Shown here: positions 39,181 through 52,467 of the stretch, in pieces
Layout of the letters: the number at the start of each line of letters is the position of its first letter
How positions within the stretch are numbered: position 1 is the first letter of the stretch
Assembly (NCBI GenBank): GCA_037013495.1
Contig: CM072802.1
Location: 64,279,483 to 64,343,482 of the forward strand
Length of the DNA stretch: 64,000 bases
Direction: 5' to 3'
Origin: Hippophae tibetana
Lineage: Eukaryota; Streptophyta; Magnoliopsida; Rosales; Elaeagnaceae
Position numbers and translations under genes: made by a program
The notes under the pieces: model-generated
Database searches by the model: none
What the model saw: the letters and a program-made list of their open reading frames with translations, nothing else
What the model was told of the DNA's origin: nothing

Positions 39181-40509
39181 GATCAATAAATCATAGGGGA
39201 TGAAAGGAATTGCGTCCAACAAGAACCGACAATTTTGGACGAATTTTCTATTTTTCATGATTTTCCGAAGTTTTCTATTTCAAAAAATCACAAAAAAAGA
39301 ACTTCCCATATCCATAAGATTATAAAACTCTCCATTATGTGATGAAATAATATTCTAAACACGTGTGCAAAAAATTGCCCAAGAATTCCATCGTTTCACA
39401 CGAGTTTAACCACGGGGTCTAAGACATGCCTATCAAATCCCGCAATTGTGGCACTTCAAAACGAGCATTCCTTGTCAACTTCGTATTTTTACCGTGAAAA
39501 ACCTAATATTTTGTGATCAATAGATCATAGAAGATGAAAGGAATTGCGTCCAACAAGAACCGACAATTTTGTACGAAGTTTTTATTTTTATTGATTTTCC
39601 GAAGTTTTCCAATTCAAAAAAAAACTAAAACTACTTCCCCTGTCCATAAGATTATGAAACTTTGCAGTATGTGATCAAATATTATTCCAAATATGTGTGC
39701 AAAAATTCTCCCAAGAATTCCATTATTTGACACGAGTTTTCCCACGGAGTGTTAGACGTGCCTATTAATGCCCCACATAGTGGCACCTGAAAACGAGAAT
39801 TCCGTGTAATCTTCGTATTTTTACCGTCCCAAACCTGATATTTCGTGATCAATAAATCATAGAGGATGAAAGGAATTGCGTCCAACAAGAACCGATAATT
39901 TTGGACGAATTTTCAATTTTTCATGATTTTCCGAAGTTTTCCACTGCAAAAAATAACTAAAAATACTTCCCTTGTCCATAAGATTATGAAACTTTCAGTA
40001 TGTGATGAAATAATATTCTAAACACGTGTGCAAAAAATTGCCCAAGAATTCAATCGTTTGACACGAGTTTGCCCACGGGATCTTAGACATGCCTATCAAA
40101 TCCCGCAATTGTGGCACTTCAAAACGAGCATTCCTTGTCAACTTCGTATTTTTACAGTGAAAAACCTGATATTTTGTGATCAATAAATCATAGAAGATGA
40201 AAGGAATTGCGTCCAACAAGAACCGACAATTTTGGACGAAGTTTTTATTTTTATTGATTTTCCGAAGTTTTCCAATTCAAAAAAAAACTAAAACTACTTC
40301 CCCTGTCCATAAGATTATGAAACTTTTCAGTATGAGATCAAATATTATTCCAAACATGTGTGCAAAAATTCGCAGAAGAATTCTATTGTTTGACACGAGT
40401 TTTCCCAGGGAGTGTTAGACATCCCTATTAAAGCCCCATATAGTAGCACCCTAAAACGAGCATTCCTTGTAATCTTCGTATTTTTACCGTCCCAAACCTG
40501 ATATTTCTT
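39181..40509 (+). repeat. HOR unit 2, four monomers (1,329 bp)
   Basis: Same a-b-c-d layout. It differs from unit 1 by CAAAAAAAGAACTTCCC, the anchor variant GATCAATAGATCATAG at 39515, TTCTCCCAAGAATTCC and TTTTGGACGAATTTTC. It most resembles unit 6 (45825-47153). Confidence 0.92.
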
Positions 40510-41838
40510 GATTAATAAATCATAGGGGATGAAAGGAATTGCGTCGAACAAGAACCGACAATTTTGGACGAATTTTCTATTTTTCATGATTTTCCGAAGT
40601 TTTCTATTTCAAAAAATCACAAAAAAGAAACTTCCCATATCCATAAGATTATAAAACTCTCCATTATGTGATGAAATAATATTCTAAACACGTGTGCAAA
40701 AAATTGCCCAAGAATTCCATCGTTTCACACGAGTTTAACCACGGGGTCTTAGACATGCCTATCAAATCCCGCAATTGTGGCACTTCAAAACGAGCATTCC
40801 TTGTCAACTTCGTATTTTTACCGTGAAAAACCTGATATTTTGTGATCAATAAATCATAGAAGATGAAAGGAATTGCGTCCAACAAGAACCGACAATTTTG
40901 TACGAAGTTTTTATTTTTATTGATTTTCCGAAGTTTTCCAATTCAAAAAAAAACTAAAACTACTTCCCCTGTCCATAAGATTATGAAACTTTGCAGTATG
41001 TGATCAAATATTATTCCAAATATGTGTGCAAAAATTCACCCCAGAATTCCATTATTTGACACGAGTTTTCCCACGGAGTGTTAGACGTGCCTATTAATGC
41101 CCCACATAGTGGCACCTGAAAACGAGAATTCCGTGTAATCTTCGTATTTTTACCGTCCCAAACCTGATATTTTGTGATCAATAAATCATAGAGGATGAAA
41201 GGAATTGCGTCCAACAAGAACCGATAATTTTGGACCAATTTTCAATTTTTCATGATTTTCCGAAGTTTTCCACTGCAAAAAATAACTAAAAATACTTCCC
41301 TTGTCCATAAGATTATGAAACTTTCAGTATGTGATGAAATAATATTCTAAACACGTGTGCAAAAAATTGCCCAAGAATTCAATCGTTTGACACGAGTTTG
41401 CCCACGGGATCTTAGACATGCCTATCAAATCCCGCAATTGTGGCACTTCAAAACGAGCATTCCTTGTCAACTTCGTATTTTTACAGTGAAAAACCTGATA
41501 TTTTGTGATCAATAAATCATAGAAGATGAAAGGAATTGCGTCCAACAAGAACCGACAATTTTGGACGAAGTTTTTATTTTTATTGATTTTCCGAAGTTTT
41601 CCACTTCAAAAAAAAACTAAAACTACTTCCCCTGTCCATAAGATTATGAAACTTTTCAGTATGAGATCAAATATTATTCCAAACATGTGTACAAAAATTC
41701 GCAGAAGAATTCTATTGTTTGACACGAGTTTTCCCAGGGAGTGTTAGACATCCCTATTAAAGCCCCACATAGTAGCACCCTAAAACGAGCATTCCTTGTA
41801 ATCTTCGTATTTTTACCGTCCCAAACCTGATATTTCCT
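40510..41838 (+). repeat. HOR unit 3, four monomers (1,329 bp)
   Basis: Copy of unit 1 with almost no differences seen (for example GCGTCGAACAAG near 40551 against GCGCCGAACAAG near 37884). Units 1+2 therefore look like one eight-monomer superunit of 2,658 bp, of which unit 3 starts the second copy. Confidence 0.92.
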
Positions 41839-43831
41839 GATCAATAAATCATAGGGGATGAAAGGAATTGCGTCCAACAAGAACCGACAATTTTGGACGA
41901 ATTTTCTATTTTTCATGATTTTCCGAAGTTTTCTATTTCAAAAAATCACAAAAAAAGAACTTCCCATATCCATAAGATTATAAAACTCTCCATTATGTGA
42001 TGAAATAATATTCTAAACACGTGTGCAAAAAATTGCCCAAGAATTCCATCGTTTCACACGAGTTTAACCACGGGGTCTAAGACATGCCTATCAAATCCCG
42101 CAATTGTGGCACTTCAAAACGAGCATTCCTTGTCAACTTCGTATTTTTACCGTGAAAAACCTAATATTTTGTGATCAATAGATCATAGAAGATGAAAGGA
42201 ATTGCGTCCAACAAGAACCGACAATTTTGTACGAAGTTTTTATTTTTATTGATTTTCCGAAGTTTTCCAATTCAAAAAAAAACTAAAACTACTTCCCCTG
42301 TCCATAAGATTATGAAACTTTGCAGTATGTGATCAAATATTATTCCAAATATGTGTGCAAAAATTCGCCCCAGAATTCCATTATTTGACACGAGTTTTCC
42401 CACGGAGTGTTAGACGTGCCTATTAATACCCCACATAGTGGCACCTAAAAACGAGAATTCCGTGTAATCTTCGTATTTTTACCGTCCCAAACCTGATATT
42501 TTGTGATCAATAAATCATAGAGGATGAAAGGAATTGCGTCCAACAAGAACCGATAATTTTGGACCAATTTTCATTTTTTCATGATTTTCCGAAGTTTTCC
42601 ACTGCAAAAAATAACTAAAAATACTTCCCTTGTCCATAAGATTATGAAACTCTCAGTATGTGATGAAATAATATTCTAAACACGTGTGCAAAAAATTTCC
42701 CAAGAATTCCATCGTTTCACACGAGTTTGCCCACGGGATCTTAGACATGCCTATCAAATCCCGCAATTGTGGCACTTCAAAACGAGCATTCCTTGTCAAC
42801 TTCGTATTTTTACAGTGAAAAACCTGATATTTTGTGATCAATAAATCATAGAAGATGAAAGGAATTGCGTCCAACAAGAACCGACAATTTTGGACGAAGT
42901 TTTTATTTTTATTGATTTTCCGAAGTTTTCCACTTAAAAAAAAAACTAAAACTACTTCCCCTGTCCATAAGATTATGAAACTTTGCAGTATGTGATCAAA
43001 TATTATTCCAAACATGTGTGCAAAAATTCGCAGAAGAATTCCATTATTTGACACGAGTTTTCCCACGGAGTGTTAGACATCCCTATTACTGCCCCACATA
43101 GTGGCACCCGAAAACGAGCATTCCTTGTAATCTTCGTATTTTTACCGTCCCAAACCTGATATTTCCTGATCAATAAATCATAGGGGATGAAAGGAATTGC
43201 GTCCAACAAGAACCGACAATTTTGGACGAATTTTCTATTTTTCATGATTTTCCGAAGTTTTCTATTTCAAAAAATCACAAAAAAAAACTTCCCATATCCA
43301 TATAATTATGAAACTTTCAGTATGTGATGAAATAATATTCTAAAAACGTGTGCACAAAATTTCCCAAGAATTCCATCGTTTCACACGAGTTTGCCCACGG
43401 GATCTTAGACATGCCTATCAAATCCCGCAATTGTGGCACTTCAAAACGAGCATTCCTTGTCAACTTCGTATTTTTACCGTGAAAAACCTGATATTTTGTG
43501 ATCAATAAATCATAGAAGATGAAAGGAATTGCGTCCAACAAGAACCGACAATTTTGGACGAAGTTTTTATTTTTATTGATTTTCCGAAGTTTTCCACTTC
43601 AAAAAAAAACTAAAACTACTTCCCCTGTCCATAAGATTATGAAACTTTTCAGTATGAGATCAAATATTATTCCAAACATGTGTGCAAAAATTCGCAGAAG
43701 AATTCTATTGTTTGACACGAGTTTTCCCAGGGAGTGTTAGACATCCCTATTAAAGCCCCACATAGTAGCACCCTAAAACGAGCATTCCTTGTAATCTTCG
43801 TATTTTTACCGTCCCAAACCTGATATTTCCT
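41839..43831 (+). repeat. HOR unit 4, six monomers (1,993 bp)
   Basis: Anchors 41839, 42173, 42505, 42836, 43168 and 43500. It is the a-b-c-d frame with an extra W/F pair. Marks of the extra pair are CCCTATTACTGCCCC and CCATATAATTATGAAAC. No difference from unit 5 was seen at the sites compared. Confidence 0.92.
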
Positions 43832-45824
43832 GATCAATAAATCATAGGGGATGAAAGGAATTGCGTCCAACAAGAACCGACAATTTTGGACGAATTTTCT
43901 ATTTTTCATGATTTTCCGAAGTTTTCTATTTCAAAAAATCACAAAAAAAGAACTTCCCATATCCATAAGATTATAAAACTCTCCATTATGTGATGAAATA
44001 ATATTCTAAACACGTGTGCAAAAAATTGCCCAAGAATTCCATCGTTTCACACGAGTTTAACCACGGGGTCTAAGACATGCCTATCAAATCCCGCAATTGT
44101 GGCACTTCAAAACGAGCATTCCTTGTCAACTTCGTATTTTTACCGTGAAAAACCTAATATTTTGTGATCAATAGATCATAGAAGATGAAAGGAATTGCGT
44201 CCAACAAGAACCGACAATTTTGTACGAAGTTTTTATTTTTATTGATTTTCCGAAGTTTTCCAATTCAAAAAAAAACTAAAACTACTTCCCCTGTCCATAA
44301 GATTATGAAACTTTGCAGTATGTGATCAAATATTATTCCAAATATGTGTGCAAAAATTCGCCCCAGAATTCCATTATTTGACACGAGTTTTCCCACGGAG
44401 TGTTAGACGTGCCTATTAATACCCCACATAGTGGCACCTAAAAACGAGAATTCCGTGTAATCTTCGTATTTTTACCGTCCCAAACCTGATATTTTGTGAT
44501 CAATAAATCATAGAGGATGAAAGGAATTGCGTCCAACAAGAACCGATAATTTTGGACCAATTTTCATTTTTTCATGATTTTCCGAAGTTTTCCACTGCAA
44601 AAAATAACTAAAAATACTTCCCTTGTCCATAAGATTATGAAACTCTCAGTATGTGATGAAATAATATTCTAAACACGTGTGCAAAAAATTTCCCAAGAAT
44701 TCCATCGTTTCACACGAGTTTGCCCACGGGATCTTAGACATGCCTATCAAATCCCGCAATTGTGGCACTTCAAAACGAGCATTCCTTGTCAACTTCGTAT
44801 TTTTACAGTGAAAAACCTGATATTTTGTGATCAATAAATCATAGAAGATGAAAGGAATTGCGTCCAACAAGAACCGACAATTTTGGACGAAGTTTTTATT
44901 TTTATTGATTTTCCGAAGTTTTCCACTTAAAAAAAAAACTAAAACTACTTCCCCTGTCCATAAGATTATGAAACTTTGCAGTATGTGATCAAATATTATT
45001 CCAAACATGTGTGCAAAAATTCGCAGAAGAATTCCATTATTTGACACGAGTTTTCCCACGGAGTGTTAGACATCCCTATTACTGCCCCACATAGTGGCAC
45101 CCGAAAACGAGCATTCCTTGTAATCTTCGTATTTTTACCGTCCCAAACCTGATATTTCCTGATCAATAAATCATAGGGGATGAAAGGAATTGCGTCCAAC
45201 AAGAACCGACAATTTTGGACGAATTTTCTATTTTTCATGATTTTCCGAAGTTTTCTATTTCAAAAAATCACAAAAAAAAACTTCCCATATCCATATAATT
45301 ATGAAACTTTCAGTATGTGATGAAATAATATTCTAAAAACGTGTGCACAAAATTTCCCAAGAATTCCATCGTTTCACACGAGTTTGCCCACGGGATCTTA
45401 GACATGCCTATCAAATCCCGCAATTGTGGCACTTCAAAACGAGCATTCCTTGTCAACTTCGTATTTTTACCGTGAAAAACCTGATATTTTGTGATCAATA
45501 AATCATAGAAGATGAAAGGAATTGCGTCCAACAAGAACCGACAATTTTGGACGAAGTTTTTATTTTTATTGATTTTCCGAAGTTTTCCACTTCAAAAAAA
45601 AACTAAAACTACTTCCCCTGTCCATAAGATTATGAAACTTTTCAGTATGAGATCAAATATTATTCCAAACATGTGTGCAAAAATTCGCAGAAGAATTCTA
45701 TTGTTTGACACGAGTTTTCCCAGGGAGTGTTAGACATCCCTATTAAAGCCCCACATAGTAGCACCCTAAAACGAGCATTCCTTGTAATCTTCGTATTTTT
45801 ACCGTCCCAAACCTGATATTTCCT
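43832..45824 (+). repeat. HOR unit 5, six monomers (1,993 bp)
   Basis: Tandem copy of unit 4; all diagnostic variants agree (GATCAATAGATC, TTCGCCCCAGAATTCC, TAATACCCCACATAG, TATTACTGCCCC, CCATATAATTATG). I saw no mismatch in the stretches compared, making this the youngest-looking large duplication in the block. Confidence 0.93.
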
Positions 45825-47153
45825 GATCAATAAATCATAGGGGATGAAAGGAATTGCGTCCAACAAGAACCGACAATTTTGGACGAATTTTCTATTTTTC
45901 ATGATTTTCCGAAGTTTTCTATTTCAAAAAATCACAAAAAAAGAACTTCCCATATCCATAAGATTATAAAACTCTCCATTATGTGATGAAATAATATTCT
46001 AAACACGTGTGCAAAAAATTGCCCAAGAATTCCATCGTTTCACACGAGTTTAACCACGGGGTCTAAGACATGCCTATCAAATCCCGCAATTGTGTCACTT
46101 CAAAACGAGCATTCCTTGTCAACTTCGTATTTTTACCGTGAAAAACCTGATATTTTGTGATCAATAGATCATAGAAGATGAAAGGAATTGCGTCCAACAA
46201 GAACCGACAATTTTGTACGAAGTTTTTATTTTTATTGATTTTCCGAAGTTTTCCAATTCAAAAAAAAACTAAAACTACTTCCCCTGTCCACAAGATTATG
46301 AAACTTTGCAGTATGTGATCAAATATTATTCCAAATATGTGTGCAAAAATTCTCCCAAGAATTCCATTATTTGACACGAGTTTTCCCACGGAGTGTTAGA
46401 CATGCCTATTAATGCCCCACATAGTGGCACCTGAAAACGAGAATTCCGTGTAATCTTCGTATTTTTACCGTCCCAAACCTGATATTTCGTGATCAATAAA
46501 TCATAGAGGATGAAAGGAATTGCGTCCAACAAGAACCGATAATTTTGGACGAATTTTCAATTTTTCATGATTTTCCGAAGTTTTCCACTGCAAAAAATAA
46601 CTAAAAATACTTCCCTTGTCCATAAGATTATGAAACTTTCAGTATGTGATGAAATAATATTCTAAACACGTGTGCAAAAAATTGCCCAAGAATTCAATCG
46701 TTTGACACGAGTTTGCCCACGGGATCTTAGACATGCCTATCAAATCCCGCAATTGTGGTACTTCAAAACGAGCATTCCTTGTCAACTTCGTATTTTTACA
46801 GTGAAAAACCTGATATTTTGTGATCAATAAATCATAGAAGATGAAAGGAATTGCGTCCAACAAGAACCGACAATTTTGGACGAAGTTTTTATTTTTATTG
46901 ATTTTCCGAAGTTTTCCAATTCAAAAAAAAACTAAAACTACTTCCCCTGTCCATAAGATTATGAAACTTTTCAGTATGAGATCAAATATTATTCCAAACA
47001 TGTGTGCAAAAATTCGCAGAAGAATTCTATTGTTTGACACGAGTTTTCCCAGGGAGTGTTAGACATCCCTATTAAAGCCCCACATAGTAGCACCCTAAAA
47101 CGAGCATTCCTTGTAATCTTCGTATTTTTACCGTCCCAAACCTGATATTTCTT
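45825..47153 (+). repeat. HOR unit 6, four monomers (1,329 bp)
   Basis: a-b-c-d unit close to unit 2, with private changes CAATTGTGTCACTTC near 46087, GTCCACAAGATT near 46287 and TGTGGTACTTC near 46754. Confidence 0.92.
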
Positions 47154-49145
47154 GATTAATAAATCATAGGGGATGAAAGGAATTGCGTCGAACAAGAACC
47201 GACAATTTTGGACGAATTTTCTATTTTTCATGATTTTCCGAAGTTTTCTATTTCAAAAAATCACAAAAAAGAAACTTCCCATATCCATAAGATTATAAAA
47301 CTCTCCATTATGTGATGAAATAATATTCTAAACACGTGTGCAAAAAATTGCCCAAGAATTCCATCGTTTCACACGAGTTTAACCACGGGGTCTTAGACAT
47401 GCCTATCAAATCCCGCAATTGTGGCACTTCAAAACGAGCATTCCTTGTCAACTTCGTATTTTTACCGTGAAAAACCTGATATTTTGTGATCAATAGATCA
47501 TAGAAGATGAAAGGAATTGCGTCCAACAAGAACCGACAATTTTGTACGAAGTTTTTATTTTTATTGATTTTCCGAAGTTTTCCAATTCAAAAAAAAACTA
47601 AAACTACTTCCCCTGTCCATAAGATTATGAAACTTTGCAGTATGTGATCAAATATTATTCCAAATATGTGTGCAAAAATTCTCCCAAGAATTCCATTATT
47701 TGACACGAGTTTTCCCACGGAGTGTTAGACATGCCTATTAATGCCCCACATAGTGGCACCTGAAAACGAGAATTCCGTGTAATCTTCGTATTTTTACCGT
47801 CCCAAACCTGATATTTCGTGATCAATAAATCATAGAGGATGAAAGGAATTGCGTCCAACAAGAACCGATAATTTTGGACCAATTTTCATTTCTTCATGAT
47901 TTTCCGAAGTTTTCCACTGCAAAAAATAACTAAAAATACTTCCCTTGTCCATAAGATTATGAAACTTTCAGTATGTGATGAAATAATATTCTAAACACGT
48001 GTGCAAAAAATTGCCCAAGAATTCCATCGTTTGACACGAGTTTGCCCACGGGATCTTAGACATGCCTATCAAATCCCGCAATTGTGGCACTTCAAAACGA
48101 GCATTCCTTGTCAACTTCGTATTTTTACAGTGAAAAACCTGATATTTTGTGATCAATAAATCATAGAAGATGAAAGGAATTGCGTCCAACAAGAACCGAC
48201 AATTTTGTACGAAGTTTTTATTTTTATTGATTTTCCGAAGTTTTCCAATTCAAAAAAAAACTAAAACTACTTCCCCTGTCCATAAGATTATGAAACTTTG
48301 CAGTATGTGATCAAATATTATTCCAAATATATGTGCAAAAATTCACCCCAGAATTCCATTATTTGACACGAGTTTTCCCACGGAGTGTTAGACGTGCCTA
48401 TTAATGCCCCACATAGTGGCACCTGAAAACGAGAATTCCGTGTAATCTTCGTATTTTTACCGTCCCAAACCTGATATTTCCTGATCAATAAATCATAGAG
48501 GATGAAAGGAATTGCGTCCAACAAGAACCGATAATTTTGGACCAATTTTCATTTTTTCATGATTTTCCGAAGTTTTCCACTGCAAAAAATAACTAAAAAT
48601 ACTTCCCTTGTCCATAAGATTATGAAACTTTCAGTATGTGATGAAATAATATTCTAAACACGTGTGCAAAAAATTTCCCAAGAATTCAATCGTTTGACAC
48701 GAGTTTGCCCACGGGATCTTAGACATGCCTATCAAATCCCGCAATTGTGGCACTTCAAAACGAGCATTCCTTGTCAACTTCGTATTTTTACAGTGAAAAA
48801 CCTGATATTTTGTGATCAATAAATCATAGAAGATGAAAGGAATTGCGTCCAACAAGAACCGACAATTTTGGACGAAGTTTTTATTTTTATTGATTTTCCG
48901 AAGTTTTCCACTTCAAAAAAAAACTAAAACTACTTCCCCTGTCCATAAGATTATGAAACTTTTCAGTATGAGATCAAATATTATTCCAAACATGTGTGCA
49001 AAAATTCGCAGAAGAATTCTATTGTTTGACACGAGTTTTCCCAGGGAGTGTTAGACATCCCTATTAAAGCCCCACATAGTAGCACCCTAAAACGAGCATT
49101 CCTTGTAATCTTCGTATTTTTACCGTCCCAAACCTGATATTTCCT
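47154..49145 (+). repeat. HOR unit 7, six monomers (1,992 bp), b-c pair doubled
   Basis: Anchors 47154, 47488, 47820, 48151, 48483 and 48814 give 334, 332, 331, 332, 331 and 332 bp. The order is a-b-c-b-c-d: the two middle W/F monomers are duplicated. This is a six-monomer unit of different origin from units 4, 5 and 9. Confidence 0.9.
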
Positions 49146-50474
49146 GATCAATAAATCATAGGGGATGAAAGGAATTGCGTCCAACAAGAACCGACAATTT
49201 TGGACGAATTTTCTATTTTTCATGATTTTCCGAAGTTTTCTATTTCAAAAAATCACAAAAAAAGAACTTCCCATATCCATAAGATTATAAAACTCTCCAT
49301 TATGTGATGAAATAATATTCTAAACACGTGTGCAAAAAATTGCCCAAGAATTCCATCGTTTCACACGAGTTTAACCACGGGGTCTAAGACATGCCTATCA
49401 AATCCCGCAATTGTGGCACTTCAAAACGAGCATTCCTTGTCAACTTCGTATTTTTACCGTGAAAAACCTGATATTTTGTGATCAATAGATCATAGAAGAT
49501 GAAAGGAATTGCGTCCAACAAGAACCGACAATTTTGTACGAAGTTTTTATTTTTATTGATTTTCCGAAGTTTTCCAATTCAAAAAAAAACTAAAACTACT
49601 TCCCCTGTCCATAAGATTATGAAACTTTGCAGTATGTGATCAAATATTATTCCAAATATGTGTGCAAAAATTCGCCCCAGAATTCCATTATTTGACACGA
49701 GTTTTCCCACGGAGTGTTAGACGTGCCTATTAATACCCCACATAGTGGCACCTAAAAACGAGAATTCCGTGTAATCTTCGTATTTTTACCGTCCCAAACC
49801 TGATATTTTGTGATCAATAAATCATAGAGGATGAAAGGAATTGCGTCCAACAAGAACCGATAATTTTGGACCAATTTTCATTTTTTCATGATTTTCCGAA
49901 GTTTTCCACTGCAAAAAATAACTAAAAATACTTCCCTTGTCCATAAGATTATGAAACTTTCAGTATGTGATGAAATAATATTCTAAACACGTGTGCAAAA
50001 AATTGCCCAAGAATTCCATCGTTTCACACGAGTTTGCCCACGGGATCTTAGACATGCCTATCAAATCCCGCAATTGTGGCACTTCAAAACGAGCATTCCT
50101 TGTCAACTTCGTATTTTTACAGTGAAAAACCTGATATTTTGTGATCAATAAATCATAGAAGATGAAAGGAATTGCGTCCAACAAGAACCGACAATTTTGG
50201 ACGAAGTTTTTATTTTTATTGATTTTCCGAAGTTTTCCACTTCAAAAAAAAACTAAAACTACTTCCCCTGTCCATAAGATTATGAAACTTTTCAGTATGA
50301 GATCAAATATTATTCCAAACATGTGTGCAAAAATTCGCAGAAGAATTCTATTGTTTGACACGAGTTTTCCCAGGGAGTGTTAGACATCCCTATTAAAGCC
50401 CCACATAGTAGCACCCTAAAACGAGCATTCCTTGTAATCTTCGTATTTTTACCGTCCCAAACCTGATATTTCCT
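49146..50474 (+). repeat. HOR unit 8, four monomers (1,329 bp)
   Basis: a-b-c-d unit with the AATAGATC anchor variant at 49480 and TAATACCCCACATAG as in units 4 and 5, but without their extra pair. Confidence 0.92.
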
Positions 50475-52467
50475 GATCAATAAATCATAGGGGATGAAAG
50501 GAATTGCGTCCAACAAGAACCGACAATTTTGGACGAATTTTCTATTTTTCATGATTTTCCGAAGTTTTCTATTTCAAAAAATCACAAAAAAAGAACTTCC
50601 CATATCCATAAGATTATAAAACTCTCCATTATGTGATGAAATAATATTCTAAACACGTGTGCAAAAAATTGCCCAAGAATTCCATCGTTTCACACGAGTT
50701 TAACCACGGGGTCTAAGACATGCCTATCAAATCCCGCAATTGTGGCACTTCAAAACGAGCATTCCTTGTCAACTTCGTATTTTTACCGTGAAAAACCTGA
50801 TATTTTGTGATCAATAGATCATAGAAGATGAAAGGAATTGCGTCCAACAAGAACCGACAATTTTGTACGAAGTTTTTATTTTTATTGATTTTCCGAAGTT
50901 TTCCAATTCAAAAAAAAACTAAAACTACTTCCCCTGTCCATAAGATTATGAAACTTTGCAGTATGTGATCAAATATTATTCCAAATATGTGTGCAAAAAT
51001 TCGCCCCAGAATTCCATTATTTGACACGAGTTTTCCCACGGAGTGTTAGACGTGCCTATTAATACCCCACATAGTGGCACCTAAAAACGAGAATTCCGTG
51101 TAATCTTCGTATTTTTACCGTCCCAAACCTGATATTTTGTGATCAATAAATCATAGAGGATGAAAGGAATTGCGTCCAACAAGAACCGATAATTTTGGAC
51201 CAATTTTCATTTTTTCATGATTTTCCGAAGTTTTCCACTGCAAAAAATAACTAAAAATACTTCCCTTGTCCATAAGATTATGAAACTTTCAGTATGTGAT
51301 GAAATAATATTCTAAACACGTGTGCAAAAAATTTCCCAAGAATTCCATCGTTTCACACGAGTTTGCCCACGGGATCTTAGACATGCCTATCAAATCCCGC
51401 AATTGTGGCACTTCAAAACGAGCATTCCTTGTCAACTTCGTATTTTTACAGTGAAAAACCTGATATTTTGTGATCAATAAATCATAGAAGATGAAAGGAA
51501 TTGCGTCCAACAAGAACCGACAATTTTGGACGAAGTTTTTATTTTTATTGATTTTCCGAAGTTTTCCACTTAAAAAAAAAACTAAAACTACTTCCCCTGT
51601 CCATAAGATTATGAAACTTTGCAGTATGTGATCAAATATTATTCCAAACATGTGTGCAAAAATTCGCAGAAGAATTCCATTGTTTGACACGAGTTTTCCC
51701 ACGGAGTGTTAGACATCCCTATTACTGCCCCACATAGTGGCACCCGAAAACGAGCATTCCTTGTAATCTTCATATTTTTACCGTCCCAAACCTGATATTT
51801 CCTGATCAATAAATCATAGGGGATGAAAGGAATTGCGTCCAACAAGAACCGACAATTTTGGACGAATTTTCTATTTTTCATGATTTTCCGAAGTTTTCTA
51901 TTTCAAAAAATCACAAAAAAAAACTTCCCATATCCATATAATTATGAAACTTTCAGTATGTGATGAAATAATATTCTAAAAACGTGTGCACAAAATTTCC
52001 CAAGAATTCCATCGTTTCACACGAGTTTGCCCACGGGATCTTAGACATGCCTATCAAATCCCGCAATTGTGGCACTTCAAAACGAGCATTCCTTGTCAAC
52101 TTTGTATTTTTACCGTGAAAAACCTGATATTTTGTGATCAATAAATCATAGAAGATGAAAGGAATTGCGTCCAACAAGAACCGACAATTTTGGATGAAGT
52201 TTTTATTTTTATTGATTTTCCGAAGTTTTCCACTTCAAAAAATAACTAAAACTACTTCCCCTGTCCATAAGATTATGAAACTTTGCAGTATGTGATCAAA
52301 TATTATTCCAAACATGTGTGCAAAAATTCGCAGAAGAATTCCATTTTTTGACACGAGTTTTCCCACGGAGTGTTAGACATCCCTATTACTACCCCACATA
52401 GTGGCACCCGAAAACGAGCATTCCTTGTAATCTTCGTATTTTTACCGTCCCAAACCTGATATTTCCT
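50475..52467 (+). repeat. HOR unit 9, six monomers (1,993 bp)
   Basis: Same composition as units 4 and 5 (extra pair with TATTACTGCCCC and CCATATAATTATG) with a few differences: CTTCATATTTTTACC near 51769, CAACTTTGTATTT near 52098 and TTTTGGATGAAG near 52191. It closes the regular HOR block. Confidence 0.9.
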
